DNA from: Bemisia tabaci
Lineage: Eukaryota > Arthropoda > Insecta > Hemiptera > Aleyrodidae
DNA: 64,000 nucleotides
NCBI RefSeq assembly: GCF_918797505.1
Contig: NC_092801.1
Coordinates: forward strand, 12,276,001 to 12,340,000
Reading direction: 5' to 3'
The translations under genes were made by a program, and so were the position numbers. Positions 46,107 through 56,174 of the stretch are shown here, one piece after another; within the stretch, counting starts at the first letter, position 1; every line of letters begins with the position of its first letter. Below the pieces are notes generated by a model. The model saw only the letters and a list, made by a program, of their open reading frames with translations, made no database searches and was not told where the DNA came from.

Positions 46107-46718
46107 GGAGGGTATGGATTCGATCGACATGAATCGATCGAAAAATGAAAACGTGAATCGATCGACATGAATCGATCGACACCGATTCGATCGACAAATT
46201 GTTAAAAAACCGGTGTCGATTCGATCGACATGAATCGATCGAAAAATGAAAACGTGAATCGATCGACGTGAATCGATCGACACCGATTCGATCGACAAAT
46301 TATTAAAAAACCGGTGTCGATTCGATCGACATGAATCGATCGAAAAATGAAAACGTGAATCGATCGACGTGAATCGATCGACACCGATTCGATCGACAAC
46401 CGTGAATGGATCGACAAACCCCGTGAATCGATCGACAAACCCGTGAAAGGATCGACAAACCCGTGAATCGATCGACAAACCCGTGAATCGATCGACAAAC
46501 CCGTGAATGGATCGACAAATCCGTGAGTCGATCGAATTTTGTCGATCGAATCGGTGTCGATCGATTCATGTCGATCGATTCACGTTTTGATTTTTCGATC
46601 CATTCATGTCGATCGAATCGATCCGGGTGTTTTTGAATTAACTGTCGATCGAATCGGTGTCGATCGATTCACGTTTTCATTTTTCGATCGATTCATGTCG
46701 ATCGAATCCATACCCTCC
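46107..46718. mobile_element. Family J element: ATCGATCGA-rich with 60-bp inverted ends
   Basis: The left end ggagggtatggattcgatcg and right end cgatcgaatccataccctcc are inverted for about 60 bp. The interior has two higher-order units of about 101 bp (near 46200 and 46301) and about seven 20-bp units of gtgaatcgatcgacaaaccc (46400-46530). The Ser/Asp/Arg-rich frames on either strand are pure repeat translation. Confidence 0.88.
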
Positions 46719-46776
46719 CTAGAAGTTGCTAGAGTCCCTTAAGGTGATTTGTCAAGCTCAAGTGACGTGCTCGAAC
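46719..46776 (+). repeat. 58-bp direct repeat, right copy
   Basis: Exact copy of 46049-46106, immediately following the right end of family J. Its continuation (tggcgtgcgatacatcgca) is family K sequence. Confidence 0.9.
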
Positions 46777-47140
46777 TGGCGTGCGATACATCGCAATGAT
46801 TAGGTAAAAAATCTCGGCAGATTTTGAATTTTTAGCCAAACAAAGGACGACAGCCCTTGCGCATGAGCCTAAAGAATCATTCTAAGTTCAAAAATCGGAA
46901 AAATTCAGAGAAATTAAAGCAGAATAGTGTTTGGAAAAAAACCTCGCATTCGATACAGAAATCGATAGCTGAATCGAATGCGAGGTTTTATCCCAAACAC
47001 TATTCTGCTTGCATTTCTATGAATTTTGCCAATTTTTGGGTTTAGAATGATTCTTCAGGCTCATGCGCAGGGGCTATCGTCCTTTTTTTTTGCTAAAATT
47101 TCAAAATTTTGGTTGAGAAACATGTATCAGAATGCTGATA
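46777..47140. repeat. Family K foldback, copy 2 (body)
   Basis: gcgtgcgatacatcgca then arms gcatgagcctaaagaatcat / atgattcttcaggctcatgc and agaatagtgtttgg / ccaaacactattct, centred on cgcattcgat / atcgaatgcg as in copy 1 (32742-33184). The left terminus aaggtgatttg lies at 46071, beyond the J insertion. Confidence 0.75.
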
Positions 47141-47875
47141 TTCGTACCTTGTCCAGTGGTCCATTTGTCGATCGAATCCGTACCGTCCTATTTAACCACC
47201 GCTCGGTCAGGAATGTGCTCTATCGTGTTCTGTCTCGCATTTCCCGATGTCGCCCCCCTTTTTTCTCCGAACAGTAGAGAAGGAAGAAACTGCTTCCCCG
47301 CCGCAACCCCCCCCCCCCCCACTCCCCTCTTCCCCTGGTCCGTGCTTTTCGATTTCGTTTTGACGTCTGGTAATCCGGTGTCGTTCGAGTCGCGGGCCCG
47401 ACGTGGAAAACCAGTTTGTCCCGATGTCGTTGTCGCGGCACCTCGTTTTATATTTTGTCGCGAGAGGGGACGCGACTCCTTGTTGAACTTGGTTCTAACC
47501 CCCCCCCCCCCCCCCCCCCGGTGACCCCCTCCTCCACGGCTCAGAATTCGGTAGACTACCCTCCAAGCCCACCCACGTTGTGGTGCTATAACCCTTGTGT
47601 AAATCCGTAGCCAGAGGGCTGGTTTTTGAAACGAGCCTGTTGCAAACTACAGCTAGAATGAAAAGGAGAGACGCCTCTTATGGGAAATGGCTTAAAAATC
47701 AAGAGTAGCGCATCTGAAAAATTACAATACACTACGAACTTTACAAATTGCCTGAGAACCAAACGTTTTTTTTAAGCTTACGGCTTCAAAAACGCTACTA
47801 CGACACAGGTGAACATTTTGCAGAATAGTCGTTCCATCCAATTCTTGCTCATTAGAATGCTATGCCATTCAATGT
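47141..47875. other. C21 tract and GC-rich DNA, no gene assigned
   Basis: Runs of C at 47308-47320 and a 21-C run at 47499-47519. The block gagcctgttgcaaactacag (47633) recurs at 55170. Confidence 0.35.
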
Positions 47876-48105
47876 GCACTGGAAAAAAAATCACATTGGA
47901 TCTAGAGTCCAGACTCTTGAAAACATCGACAAGAAAAAGTACTCTTGATTCAATCAGAATCTAGCTTAAATCAAGAACCAAGCCTCTTAATTTAAGCGGA
48001 TTTCGTTTTGATTCAAACAAAAATCCGATTGAATCAAGAGTATTTTTTTGTTGTCAATATTTTCAAGGGTCTGGACTCTACATCCAATGTGGTTTTTTCC
48101 AGTGT
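47876..48105. mobile_element. Family F MITE, copy 2
   Basis: Starts gcactggaaaaaaaatcaca and ends ttttttccagtgtgg, with inner attggatctagagtccagac and its inverse. Confidence 0.88.
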
Positions 48106-48416
48106 GGCCGCCGCCTACCCACCAAAACACGCTCGTGACGATTGAACTTTAGACGGAAATTTCGATTTCCCGAAATCCCCCACCGAAGGTTAAAGTTTGA
48201 ATAATATCGATGTTACTGAGAATGCACTGATGTGAGTGAAAGCTGGAGATCCACCTTGTATAGGGAAAGAAACATTTCACCAACAAATGAAGCAGGAGAT
48301 AGAAGGAAGTGAAAAAGAAGAAGAAAAACCAGCTTCCTCTATGCTCTACTCTCTTTTTTGTGAAGGAGAATCCGCGGACCCCACAACGTTTCAATAGACA
48401 CGGGAGAGCCCTTTCA

Positions 48417-48460
48417 GCCGTGCTAAGGAAAAACGCCGTATCTATATGAGCATTCGAGAA
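48417..48460. mobile_element. Family A left end, split by family B
   Basis: Carries gccgtgctaaggaaaaacgc and gagcattcgaga, then is cut by the family B copy at 48461. Sequence resembling the continuation (tgccccaagttccttccgat) resumes at 48967. Confidence 0.7.
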
Positions 48461-48968
48461 TGGAGATGTTGCATGTGTGAGGAATTTGCGATTTGACCAT
48501 TGATTCTTTTGTAAAAGTTCGCGAGAAACACGATGGTACCACTAGTTTTCCCTGAAATCAACTCCCAAGCTCAAATAAAGCTCTCAAGTTGAGGCCAAAA
48601 TGGAGGGGATATCCCACGCTACCCTGAGAGTCCACCTCCACATCAAAACAAACTCTCCATGCAAAGATAGGGAGCAAATACATTGGCAGGGTTGCCGTGA
48701 TTTCAGTTTTGGAGTCCCCAAATAAAGTGGCAGCCCTGTGAATGTATTTGCTCCCCTATCTTTGCATGGAGAATTTGTCTTAGTGTAGAGGTGGACTCTT
48801 AGGGTGGGGTGGGATATCCCCTCCATTTTGGCCTCAACTTGAGAGCTTTTTTTTGAACTTGGAAATTGATTTCAGAGAAAACCAGTGGCACCATCGTGTT
48901 TCTCGCGAACTTTTACGTGAGAATCAACAGTCAATTCGCAAATTCCTTACACATGCAACATCTCCATT
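48461..48968. mobile_element. Family B foldback, copy 2
   Basis: Starts tggagatgttgcatgtgtga, ends acatgcaacatctccat. A near-perfect palindrome like 38951-39456, with the same ggccaaaatggaggggatat arms. Confidence 0.9.
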
Positions 48969-50561
48969 GCCCCAAGTTCCTTCCGATAAAAGGTTTATTT
49001 ATGAGGAAAATCACACACTTTTCCCTCTAAATTCTCAGATTCTCAAGTTCGTCCGGTAAAATTTCGATTTGCGCAGTCAAATTTGGCATCATTGAAATCT
49101 AGTTACGTTCTTTCATGAGGGAAACGACGAATTGTCCGGAAAATTTAAAGAAAAGTAGTCACACCTCTTCCAGTACATTTGCATTTCACGGACAGTCAGC
49201 ATTTCCTTTTTCATGGGATTAGCTCTCGTGGCTTGTCGAAGTTTTTTTTTTAAAAAAAATAGAAGGCGAGTCGGCACCGTCCGAGGTGCCATACGGCGTT
49301 CTTCCTCTAGCGCGGCCCCAGCGTTCCACACAGGAGATTCCACGCGATCTAGCAACCTCTTTCCGCCCGAGCGGACCCGCATTTCTTTCGCCAACCGGGG
49401 ATGCGGCGAGGGGGGGGGGGGCTCCGTCGGGGGGCCCCCTCGCGATAAATTTCAATCGACGCGACGCCCCTCCCGCACCGCCCCCGCCCCCGCCGCCGCA
49501 TCAATTAGGCGGAGGGCAGCCGTAATTACTCGTCTCGCCCGGAATCGATAAATCCTTTGTGAAGGAGGAAAAAAGGATCGGATCGGGGGGGGGGGGGGGT
49601 TGAATCGGAGAAAGGAGCCCGAAAAAGGGGGTGGGGGCACTTCAGCCTCTGAAAGCGGGCTTTCTTCCCGCTCCGCCCCCCCCTCCCGCGGGGGCGGGGG
49701 ATAGAAGGGAGGTTCGAAGGCTTCCGTTAATGAAAGCGGGGCCGGCTTTCGGTCGGGCGGACCCCTGCTGCTACGCGCGATTGAGCTTTCGAACGGAAAG
49801 GAAACAAGTCCGAGATTCGACGCGGACGTCTGGATCGGAAAAAATGGACCACTGCGATGCGATGAAGAGACTTGGATTTATTTACAAACAAAGTAAAGCG
49901 TTCTTATTGGAGTAGAGTATAGACAACTCTATTTATGTAGCTCTTAGGGCCCAAAAGGGCGAGAATGTGAAAAACGAAAATCACTAGAAAAGTGCCGCTG
50001 CCAAGTAATTCTCTAGGTGTCAGTAACTCATCCGACAGTCCAGCTATGAAGTTTCCCCTGAATTTGCTTCGAGTACTCCTCATACATTTTACAATAGTGG
50101 AAAGCTAATTTAACTACGGGGGTGGTTAAATTAGCATATTTGTGTTGTAAAATCTACATTTGAAACATTGCAGTCACTTTTTGTAAAAATTGAATTATTA
50201 AATGAGCAATTTAATTATTTCCGTGTGCTGTTGGAGCTTTGAGTTGCCACGAAGGCTCCGGTCAGCTCCGGCCGTTTGGACTGATCCAAGCTGCCCTCCC
50301 CGGGTTTCCGCGGGGTCGTGGGGTCAGGGAGCTTTATTTTTGCCCGGGGGGGTCGCGGGTGCGGGTTTCGCACGATGCGTCGTAAAAGCGCCGCTAAAAC
50401 TGCCGCGGACTTACGACGCAGTTCCGCGCGCCCGCAAGTGGGTCACGCGTTATGCAAATTCTTCGCGGTCCGTCGCGCGGCCGCCGTCCGAGCGAATTCG
50501 TCAAATTTTGCGCTGAAATTCGCCAACGGGTCCGACAGTCGCGAACTTATCCTTATTCCCT
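48969..50561. other. GC-rich mosaic, no gene assigned
   Basis: 49075-49130 has a family C-like end (gaaatctagttacgttctttc) and 49286-49320 a family A-like end. 49370-49830 and 50230-50530 are CpG-rich with G runs (49410-49421, 49585-49599). Several frames exist on both strands, all compositionally biased, and none has a convincing splice setting. Confidence 0.3.
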
Positions 50562-50784
50562 CACGAAAGAACGTAACTGCATTTCAATGTTGCCAAATTT
50601 CTCCTCGCAAACTGCATTATTACCTCAAGAATCATGATCATTTCTAGCGGAAAATTTTGCCAAGTTTTTCTCTAATCCATGCAAAAATCAGAACACACGT
50701 TACATAGGCACATTCACGTTCAAAATTAAGCAAAGCGTTTTGGTCAGTTTTGCAACCTTGGAATGGAGTTACGTTCCTTCGTCC
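50562..50784. mobile_element. Family C element, copy 2
   Basis: Starts cacgaaagaacgtaactgca and ends tggagttacgttccttcgt. It runs directly into family L. Confidence 0.75.
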
Positions 50785-51060
50785 TGCGGGCTGATTATTG
50801 AAACTGATAGACAAAGCTATAGACAAAGACGACAAAATTGATTTGGAGGGATCCTATTGGTGGAAGCGGGTGGTGGCAATGGACATAGGAGGTAGGTAAT
50901 CGACTAAGTAACGACAACCCACGAGAAACCCGACAGTTAGTCTATCATTTTCCCCCTTAGTCGATGAGAACCACCCATTTCAACCAATAGAATTGCTTTA
51001 TACCCCCTATGTCATCTTTGTCTATAGCTTTGTCTATCAGTTTCAATAATCGCCCCGCAG
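50785..51060 (+). repeat. Family L element, copy 1
   Basis: gattattgaaactgatagac at the left and gtctatcagtttcaataatc at the right form inverted ends. Reverse complement of 51852-52127, with only a few differences. Holds ctcctattg-type sites and gacaacccacgagaaaccc. Confidence 0.88.
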
Positions 51061-51066
51061 GAGACC

Positions 51067-51229
51067 ATTGGCGTGGCGTGCTTTGCGATATATCGATTAA
51101 TTGGTCATTTACACCTGTAGAAAAGTATCGATAAACAGAGTGTTCGCAGCGAACACCTTAATAATCGATTCTTTTCCATAGATTTAAATGGGGAAATATC
51201 GATAGATCGCAAAGCACGCCACGCCACTG
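51067..51229. mobile_element. Family D MITE, copy 4
   Basis: Ends attggcgtggcgtgctttg and caaagcacgccacgccactg, with the centre AGTGTTCGCAGCGAACACC differing from copies 1-2 by one base. Confidence 0.87.
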
Positions 51230-51651
51230 CAGGAGACGCCTCCAGATTCAGCGAAACTCGCGACGTGTCATCGCGCTATCAGACTGTTCTTTTCCCACAG
51301 GGCAACGTCACTGGCGGATCCAACAAATGGAGAATTTGCAAGGGTCTGAAATTTGATGAATTTCCTGTTTAAGTGGAATCCTCTGAGTGAACTGAACACG
51401 AAGATACCCTTGATTCATAAATTGAGCAATTATTAGAGGAGATATGACAAAATAACCGATTCTGCTAAAATACATGTGTTTAAATGGGAAATGCCGCCAG
51501 ATGACGTCACAAGGCGGCACATTTTCTCACTTTTAAATCAATTTTTCTCCAATTTCCCATGTCAGAAAAAAATTATGAAAACTATTGCGAACTCAGCTCA
51601 TTAGGCACTTTCAGATGAAGCAATAAAAAAATTGCGTGCAAATTCTCCATT

Positions 51652-51778
51652 GGCAACATGGTTTTCCCCCATTTAAACCTATGGAAATACATCGATTCTT
51701 GGACGGACTGGGTGCTCCGACAATAATCGATTATTTTACATAAGTTTAAACGGAGGAAACCCGGTGCCCGGTGTTGCC
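51652..51778. mobile_element. Family D-related palindrome (D2)
   Basis: ggcaacatggttttccccca at the left and gtgttgcca at the right, sharing catttaaacctatgg and aatcgattatt with family D. A similar element is at 59098-59222. Confidence 0.65.
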
Positions 51779-51851
51779 AAATTGCTGGATCCGCTTCCGG
51801 GCAACGTCGAATTCGATTTTCGATGGGCACGTTTTTGCGGAGTCCGCTTTC

Positions 51852-52127
51852 CTGCGGGGCGATTATTGAAACTGATAGACAAAGCTATAGACAAAGATGA
51901 CATAGGGGATATAAAGCAATTCTATTGGTTGAAATGGGTGGTTCTCATCGACTAAGGGGGAAAATGATAGACTAACTGTCGGGTTTCTCGTGGGTTGCCG
52001 TTACTTAGTCGATTACCTACCTCCTATGTCCATTGCCACCACCCGCTTCCACCAATAGGATCCCTCCAAATCAATTTTGTCGTCTTTGTCTATAGCTTTG
52101 TCTATCAGTTTCAATAATCAGCCCGCT
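51852..52127 (-). repeat. Family L element, copy 2 (inverted)
   Basis: Reverse complement of copy 1, making an inverted pair separated by about 790 bp that contains family D and D2 elements. Confidence 0.88.
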
Positions 52128-52407
52128 GGTCTGCAGGCGAGAATGCCGAGCAATATTCATACCGCGATTGACCGACCGGTGCTTTTCCTATTTTATATTC
52201 AAACGGCCGCGCATTATCTCGTTTCGAACGCAGCTGGTGTTTTGGCCGGCTTGACAGGGCGGAATTCATATATTTCATTCGATGTGCTAACACACGGCGG
52301 AAACCTTCTTCAGAAATGGGAAAAAGAAGTTTTCGAGCGAATATTACGACCGAATTTTGCAAGCATCGTCCGAGTGATATTAAATCAAATAATTGAGCAG
52401 CGTCCTA

Positions 52408-52912
52408 TAATGGAGAAGCTGCATCTGTGAGGAATTTGCGATTTGACTGTTGATTCTTCTGTAACAGTTCGCGAGAAACACGATGGTGCCTCTGGTTTTC
52501 TCTAAACTTAATTCCCAAGCTAAAAAAAGCTCTCAAATTGAGGCCAAAATGGAGGAGATATCCCACGCTATCCTAAAAGTCCACCTCTACATCAAGACAA
52601 ACTCTCCATGCAAAGATAGGGAGCAAGTACATTAGCAGGGTTGCTGTGTTTTCAGTTGTGGAGTCCCCAAATAGAGTGGCAGCCCTGTCAATGTATTTGC
52701 TCCCTATCTTTGCATGGAGAGTTTGTAGTGATGTAGAGGTGGACTCTTTCAGGATAGTGTGGGATATCCCCTCCATTTTGGCCTCAACTTGAGAGCTTTT
52801 TTTGAGTTTGGGAGTTATTGTTAGAGAAAACCAGAGGCATCATCGTGTTTCTTGCGAACTTTTGCATGAGAATCAACAGTCAATCCCTCACACATACAAC
52901 ATCTCCATTGCG
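52408..52912. mobile_element. Family B foldback, copy 3
   Basis: Starts tggagaagctgcatctgtga and ends cacatacaacatctccat. The two arms have diverged more than in the other copies, so it is probably the oldest of the three. Confidence 0.88.
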
Positions 52913-53440
52913 TGACAGACTTTATCTACAAGAATATCATCATCGGGTTGGCCTGAATTACACGAAACATACAAAATGTTTTCCGCGGAGGAGCCATGGA
53001 TGCTACGTCCATTCTCGAAAGGAAAAAAAAACCCCAAAAAATGCTCCATCCTAACGGTCATATCTCAAAAATACCTCTCTAAAAAACAGATAGAACCTTG
53101 TTTGATGTGGCTCCTTCGTTGCGGAGAGGGGCTTTTCCAGCAATTTCAGCTTTTCAAAAGCGGGCGCGAGACGGGCGAGAGGGCTCGAGAGCTCGTAAAT
53201 GCGCGAGCAGGCTCAAAAACCCCTCAACCTCCCAAGAGACGAGTTCCGAACAGAAAGGACGCAACTCGATGTTCGTGGACACCCCAGAGAGAGCACAGCT
53301 ATACGGGCGATTAGACTCTTTACAAAAAGCGATTACGGCGTTTTCAATTGCAGACAAAACGACGATATTACAGCGCATGACAAAGGAACCACGATCTTGG
53401 GGGAGATGCGAATGCAGCTCTATCAACACTAACTTGTTCA
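52913..53440. other. No gene seen
   Basis: Three overlapping plus-strand frames and one minus-strand frame of 110-120 codons occur around 53100-53450. None has clear splice sites or recognisable motifs, and one runs into a family A end. Confidence 0.3.
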
Positions 53441-53482
53441 GGAAAAACGCCGTATGAGTCTTGGGACGTTGCCAAATTTCAC
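53441..53482. mobile_element. Family A left-end fragment
   Basis: caggaaaaacgccgtatgag followed by tcttgggacgttgccaaatt. No right end nearby. Confidence 0.6.
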
Positions 53483-53994
53483 GGACCAACCTAAGCTACC
53501 TACAAAGAATTTGCATTGATAGTTGAAAAAATACATTGAACACTCAATCTAATCTTGCTATTTATTTCTAGGTTTGGCTTATTTGTATTTGCATTCATTT
53601 TAAAACTGGAATATTTGTATTCAACATGCTAATACCGCTTTCAAAAATACACTAAACTAAAGTAGATAAATTGTTAAATCGGTAGACCGATGTTTTAATA
53701 CCTACCTAGTTACTTATGAAATAAAATTATTAAATGAAATACCTATTTAAAAATTGATGGAAACAAATTAGAGTAAATTAATTTGTAGAATTTAAATAAA
53801 ACTACCTAACTTTTAAATGTCTGGTCATTGAATGAATGAATTTAATTAATAATTTTTTATTTTTTTTTTTTGCTGTTGATTTACAACAAAAAGTCATAAA
53901 TAATGAGACCCTTTGGGAACTAAGTACCTACTAGAAATAAATCGAATTAATTGATGTTTTATGACAAAATGGCATTGAAATATTAGTAAGGAAA
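53483..53994. other. AT-rich, no gene seen
   Basis: Strongly AT-rich with short T and A runs, and no palindromes. Confidence 0.3.
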
Positions 53995-54002
53995 CTTAAA
54001 AA

Positions 54003-54367
54003 CATGGTGTCTAGTTTTTTAAAAACCGGGGAAACCCGGGATTCATCAGGGAATGAAAATTTACCGGGAAAATCAGGGAATCTATTCCAGAAACCGGGAA
54101 TCTCTTCTCCATCCACCCAGGAATAATTTCGAGACACCCAGGAACATTTTTTGAATTAAAATTTTGAGTGTGCGCCAAATGGCTGAAAGATTAATCAGAA
54201 TCGATATTCATACCTGAAACTCTGGAAAATAAGATTCTTTTCCCCAAGAATATCCCGGGAAAGTGGGAGAAAACTTCGGTTTCTCATCAGGGAATGAGCT
54301 CCTGAAAATCAGGGAAACTCAGGGAAAAATCAGGGAATGAGCTTTACCAAGAAATCTAGACACCATG
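54003..54367. mobile_element. hAT-type MITE with perfect 8-bp target duplication
   Basis: Termini CATGGTGTCTAG and CTAGACACCATG are perfect inverted repeats. CTTAAAAA flanks both sides (53995-54002 and 54368-54375). The interior is tcaggga/ccggga-rich, and no transposase is encoded. Confidence 0.9.
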
Positions 54368-54485
54368 CTTAAAAATATTTCCCTTCTACTTTTCCCAAAG
54401 ATTTCCATTGCAATCGAATCTAATGTCCGAAAATTGAAAGGAGAATATTCATAACTTTCCAAAAAATAGTGTGTAACCGGAGAGA

Positions 54486-54537
54486 AATTTGGCAGCGTCG
54501 GAACCTTCATACGAGGTTTTTCCCTAGCACGGCAGAA
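54486..54537. mobile_element. Family A right-end fragment
   Basis: gaaatttggcagcgtcggaa, then cttcatacgaggtttttccc and tagcacggcag. No left end. Confidence 0.65.
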
Positions 54538-54569
54538 GACCCGAAATAATTTTTACGGGCGCCTTCCTC

Positions 54570-55166
54570 TTGTTTATTTATTCATTCTGAAGTGCAAATC
54601 GCCGACTTTGATCTCCGCGCGGCCGGCGCGCCAACTCGCACCATCGTAAATTCGACCGTTTTCCACGTATGTAAATAAATTCGGCGGTTTTCCTGCAATC
54701 TTGCAACGCGGCCCCGCGGGGAACCGGAACGTGTCCCAGCATGAGGGGCCGGGATCCACTGCATTTTCATCCTGGCCTCTTGAATTTTTCGACGAGCAGA
54801 GCTGTTCCCGCAACCCCCCTCCTACCACCCCATTTCGGTGTCTTGTAAGCACGCGGAAAAATTATTCCTCCCTTACCGGTTTCTCCTATAAAAACCCAGC
54901 ACGTGAAATTCAAGCATTCACTGTGGGAAGCACATCACTGTGATCAACATCTTTCACATAGCATGTCATAATATGCATACTCTAATCAAATCTCAAATCT
55001 TGGTTTAAGGTCGTGCGTGAACGACCAGCTCGGAAAATCACTGCCTTGATGGGGGGGGGGGGGGGGGTGTCGTATGAGCGTGTTCGAGCATTGCAAAATT
55101 TCCTCGAATGAAATTTAGATTTTTAGAAAATCGATTGCATATTGCCTCCTGGAATTCTCCTGTTAT
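54570..55166. other. GC-rich patch then G17 tract, no gene
   Basis: 54600-54840 is CpG-rich (cgcgcggccggcgcgcc). A 17-G run lies at 55051-55067. Confidence 0.3.
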
Positions 55167-55438
55167 TGAAATGAGCCTGTTGCAAACTACAGCTAGAACA
55201 CTGGGGGGGGGGGGGGGGGGGGAACACATTGGATCTAGAGTCCAGACCTCAAAAACATCGACAAGTAAAAGGACTCTTGATTCAATCAGATTTAAGCTTA
55301 AATCAAGAACCAAGCCTGTTAATTTGAGCGGATTTCCTTTTGATTAAAGCTTAAATCTGATTGAATCAAGAGTACTTTTTCTTGTCAATGTTTTCAAGAG
55401 TCTGGACTCTAGATCCAATGTGGTTTTTTTTCCAGTGC
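55167..55438. mobile_element. Family F MITE, copy 3, with G20 in its left end
   Basis: The A-run after cactgg is replaced by a 20-G run (55203-55222). Then ggatctagagtccagacctc and the inverted right half to tttttttccagtg follow. It is preceded by the 47633-type block gagcctgttgcaaactacag. Confidence 0.8.
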
Positions 55439-55913
55439 ATTCGTGGCAGATGAAATTCATTCACAGTCGACTTGCTTCCTTACAACAGTTGCAGAACCGT
55501 CAGACATGTAGGACATGGAGTTAGACAGAGGGGTATGTCGCCGCAATTATTGACACTTTTTTCGGAATTTCGTTTCAGAATTTGTAATAGTGCAGCCTGC
55601 AGCGCAAATTGTGGCCATGCAGTTCATTCGGACCAAAGTATGAAATGTTCGTCTGAAATCTAGGAACACGCGACAAAAACACGCTCTGTTATGTAGAGCA
55701 CGCGGTTATTCCTGTGGTGCAGTACGGACTGCCGAGACCCACAAATCCTAACCATAAAACGCCCCCTCCCCCTCCTCCACCCCTTGTGCACTCCCTGCGA
55801 GCAGGTGCGCGCCAGAAGTTGCATGAACTTTCCATTACGCATTCAGAAGCCGGGTCGTCGGATCGGTCTGAAAATAATCGAATTTCTAGAAATTCTCGTA
55901 TCAAACCACAATA
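55439..55913. other. No gene seen
   Basis: Single-copy-looking DNA with a CCT-rich stretch (55758-55790). Minus-strand frames here lack splice support. Confidence 0.3.
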
Positions 55914-56174
55914 CTGCCGTGACAAGGAAAAACGCCGTATGAACCTTCAGACGTTGCCAAATTTCCTTTGATCAAATACTAATTTTAAAAGAAACTAGTA
56001 CTTACGGATAATTTTCTTAAAAAATTCCTGAAAATATTTTCCTAATTTTAATTTAAAATAAGGTATTTGATAATTTGAAGAGATAATGTTCATAACTTTC
56101 CTCGAAAGTAAACTGCTTTCGGCAGAAATTTGGCAATGTTCTAATACACATACAGCGTTCTTCCTTAGCATCGT
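55914..56174. mobile_element. Family A MITE
   Basis: Starts ACTGCCGTGACAAGGAAAAA and ends cagcgttcttccttagcatcg. The inner blocks ccttcagacgttgccaaatt and atttggcaatgttctaat are typical. Confidence 0.82.

Noticed and set aside
46400..46530. CRISPR-like array of 20-bp repeats
   Set aside because: Units are directly contiguous, without unique spacers, in a eukaryotic transposon.
46202..46742. Ser/Asp/Arg-rich frames on both strands
   Set aside because: Direct translation of the ATCGATCGA repeat in family J.
46049..46776. LTR retrotransposon with 58-bp LTRs
   Set aside because: No primer binding site, polypurine tract or coding sequence, and the element between has its own inverted ends.
53098..53489. 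Three overlapping frames of 111-119 codons
   Set aside because: Frames on both strands overlap; no domain, splice site or conserved motif supports any of them.
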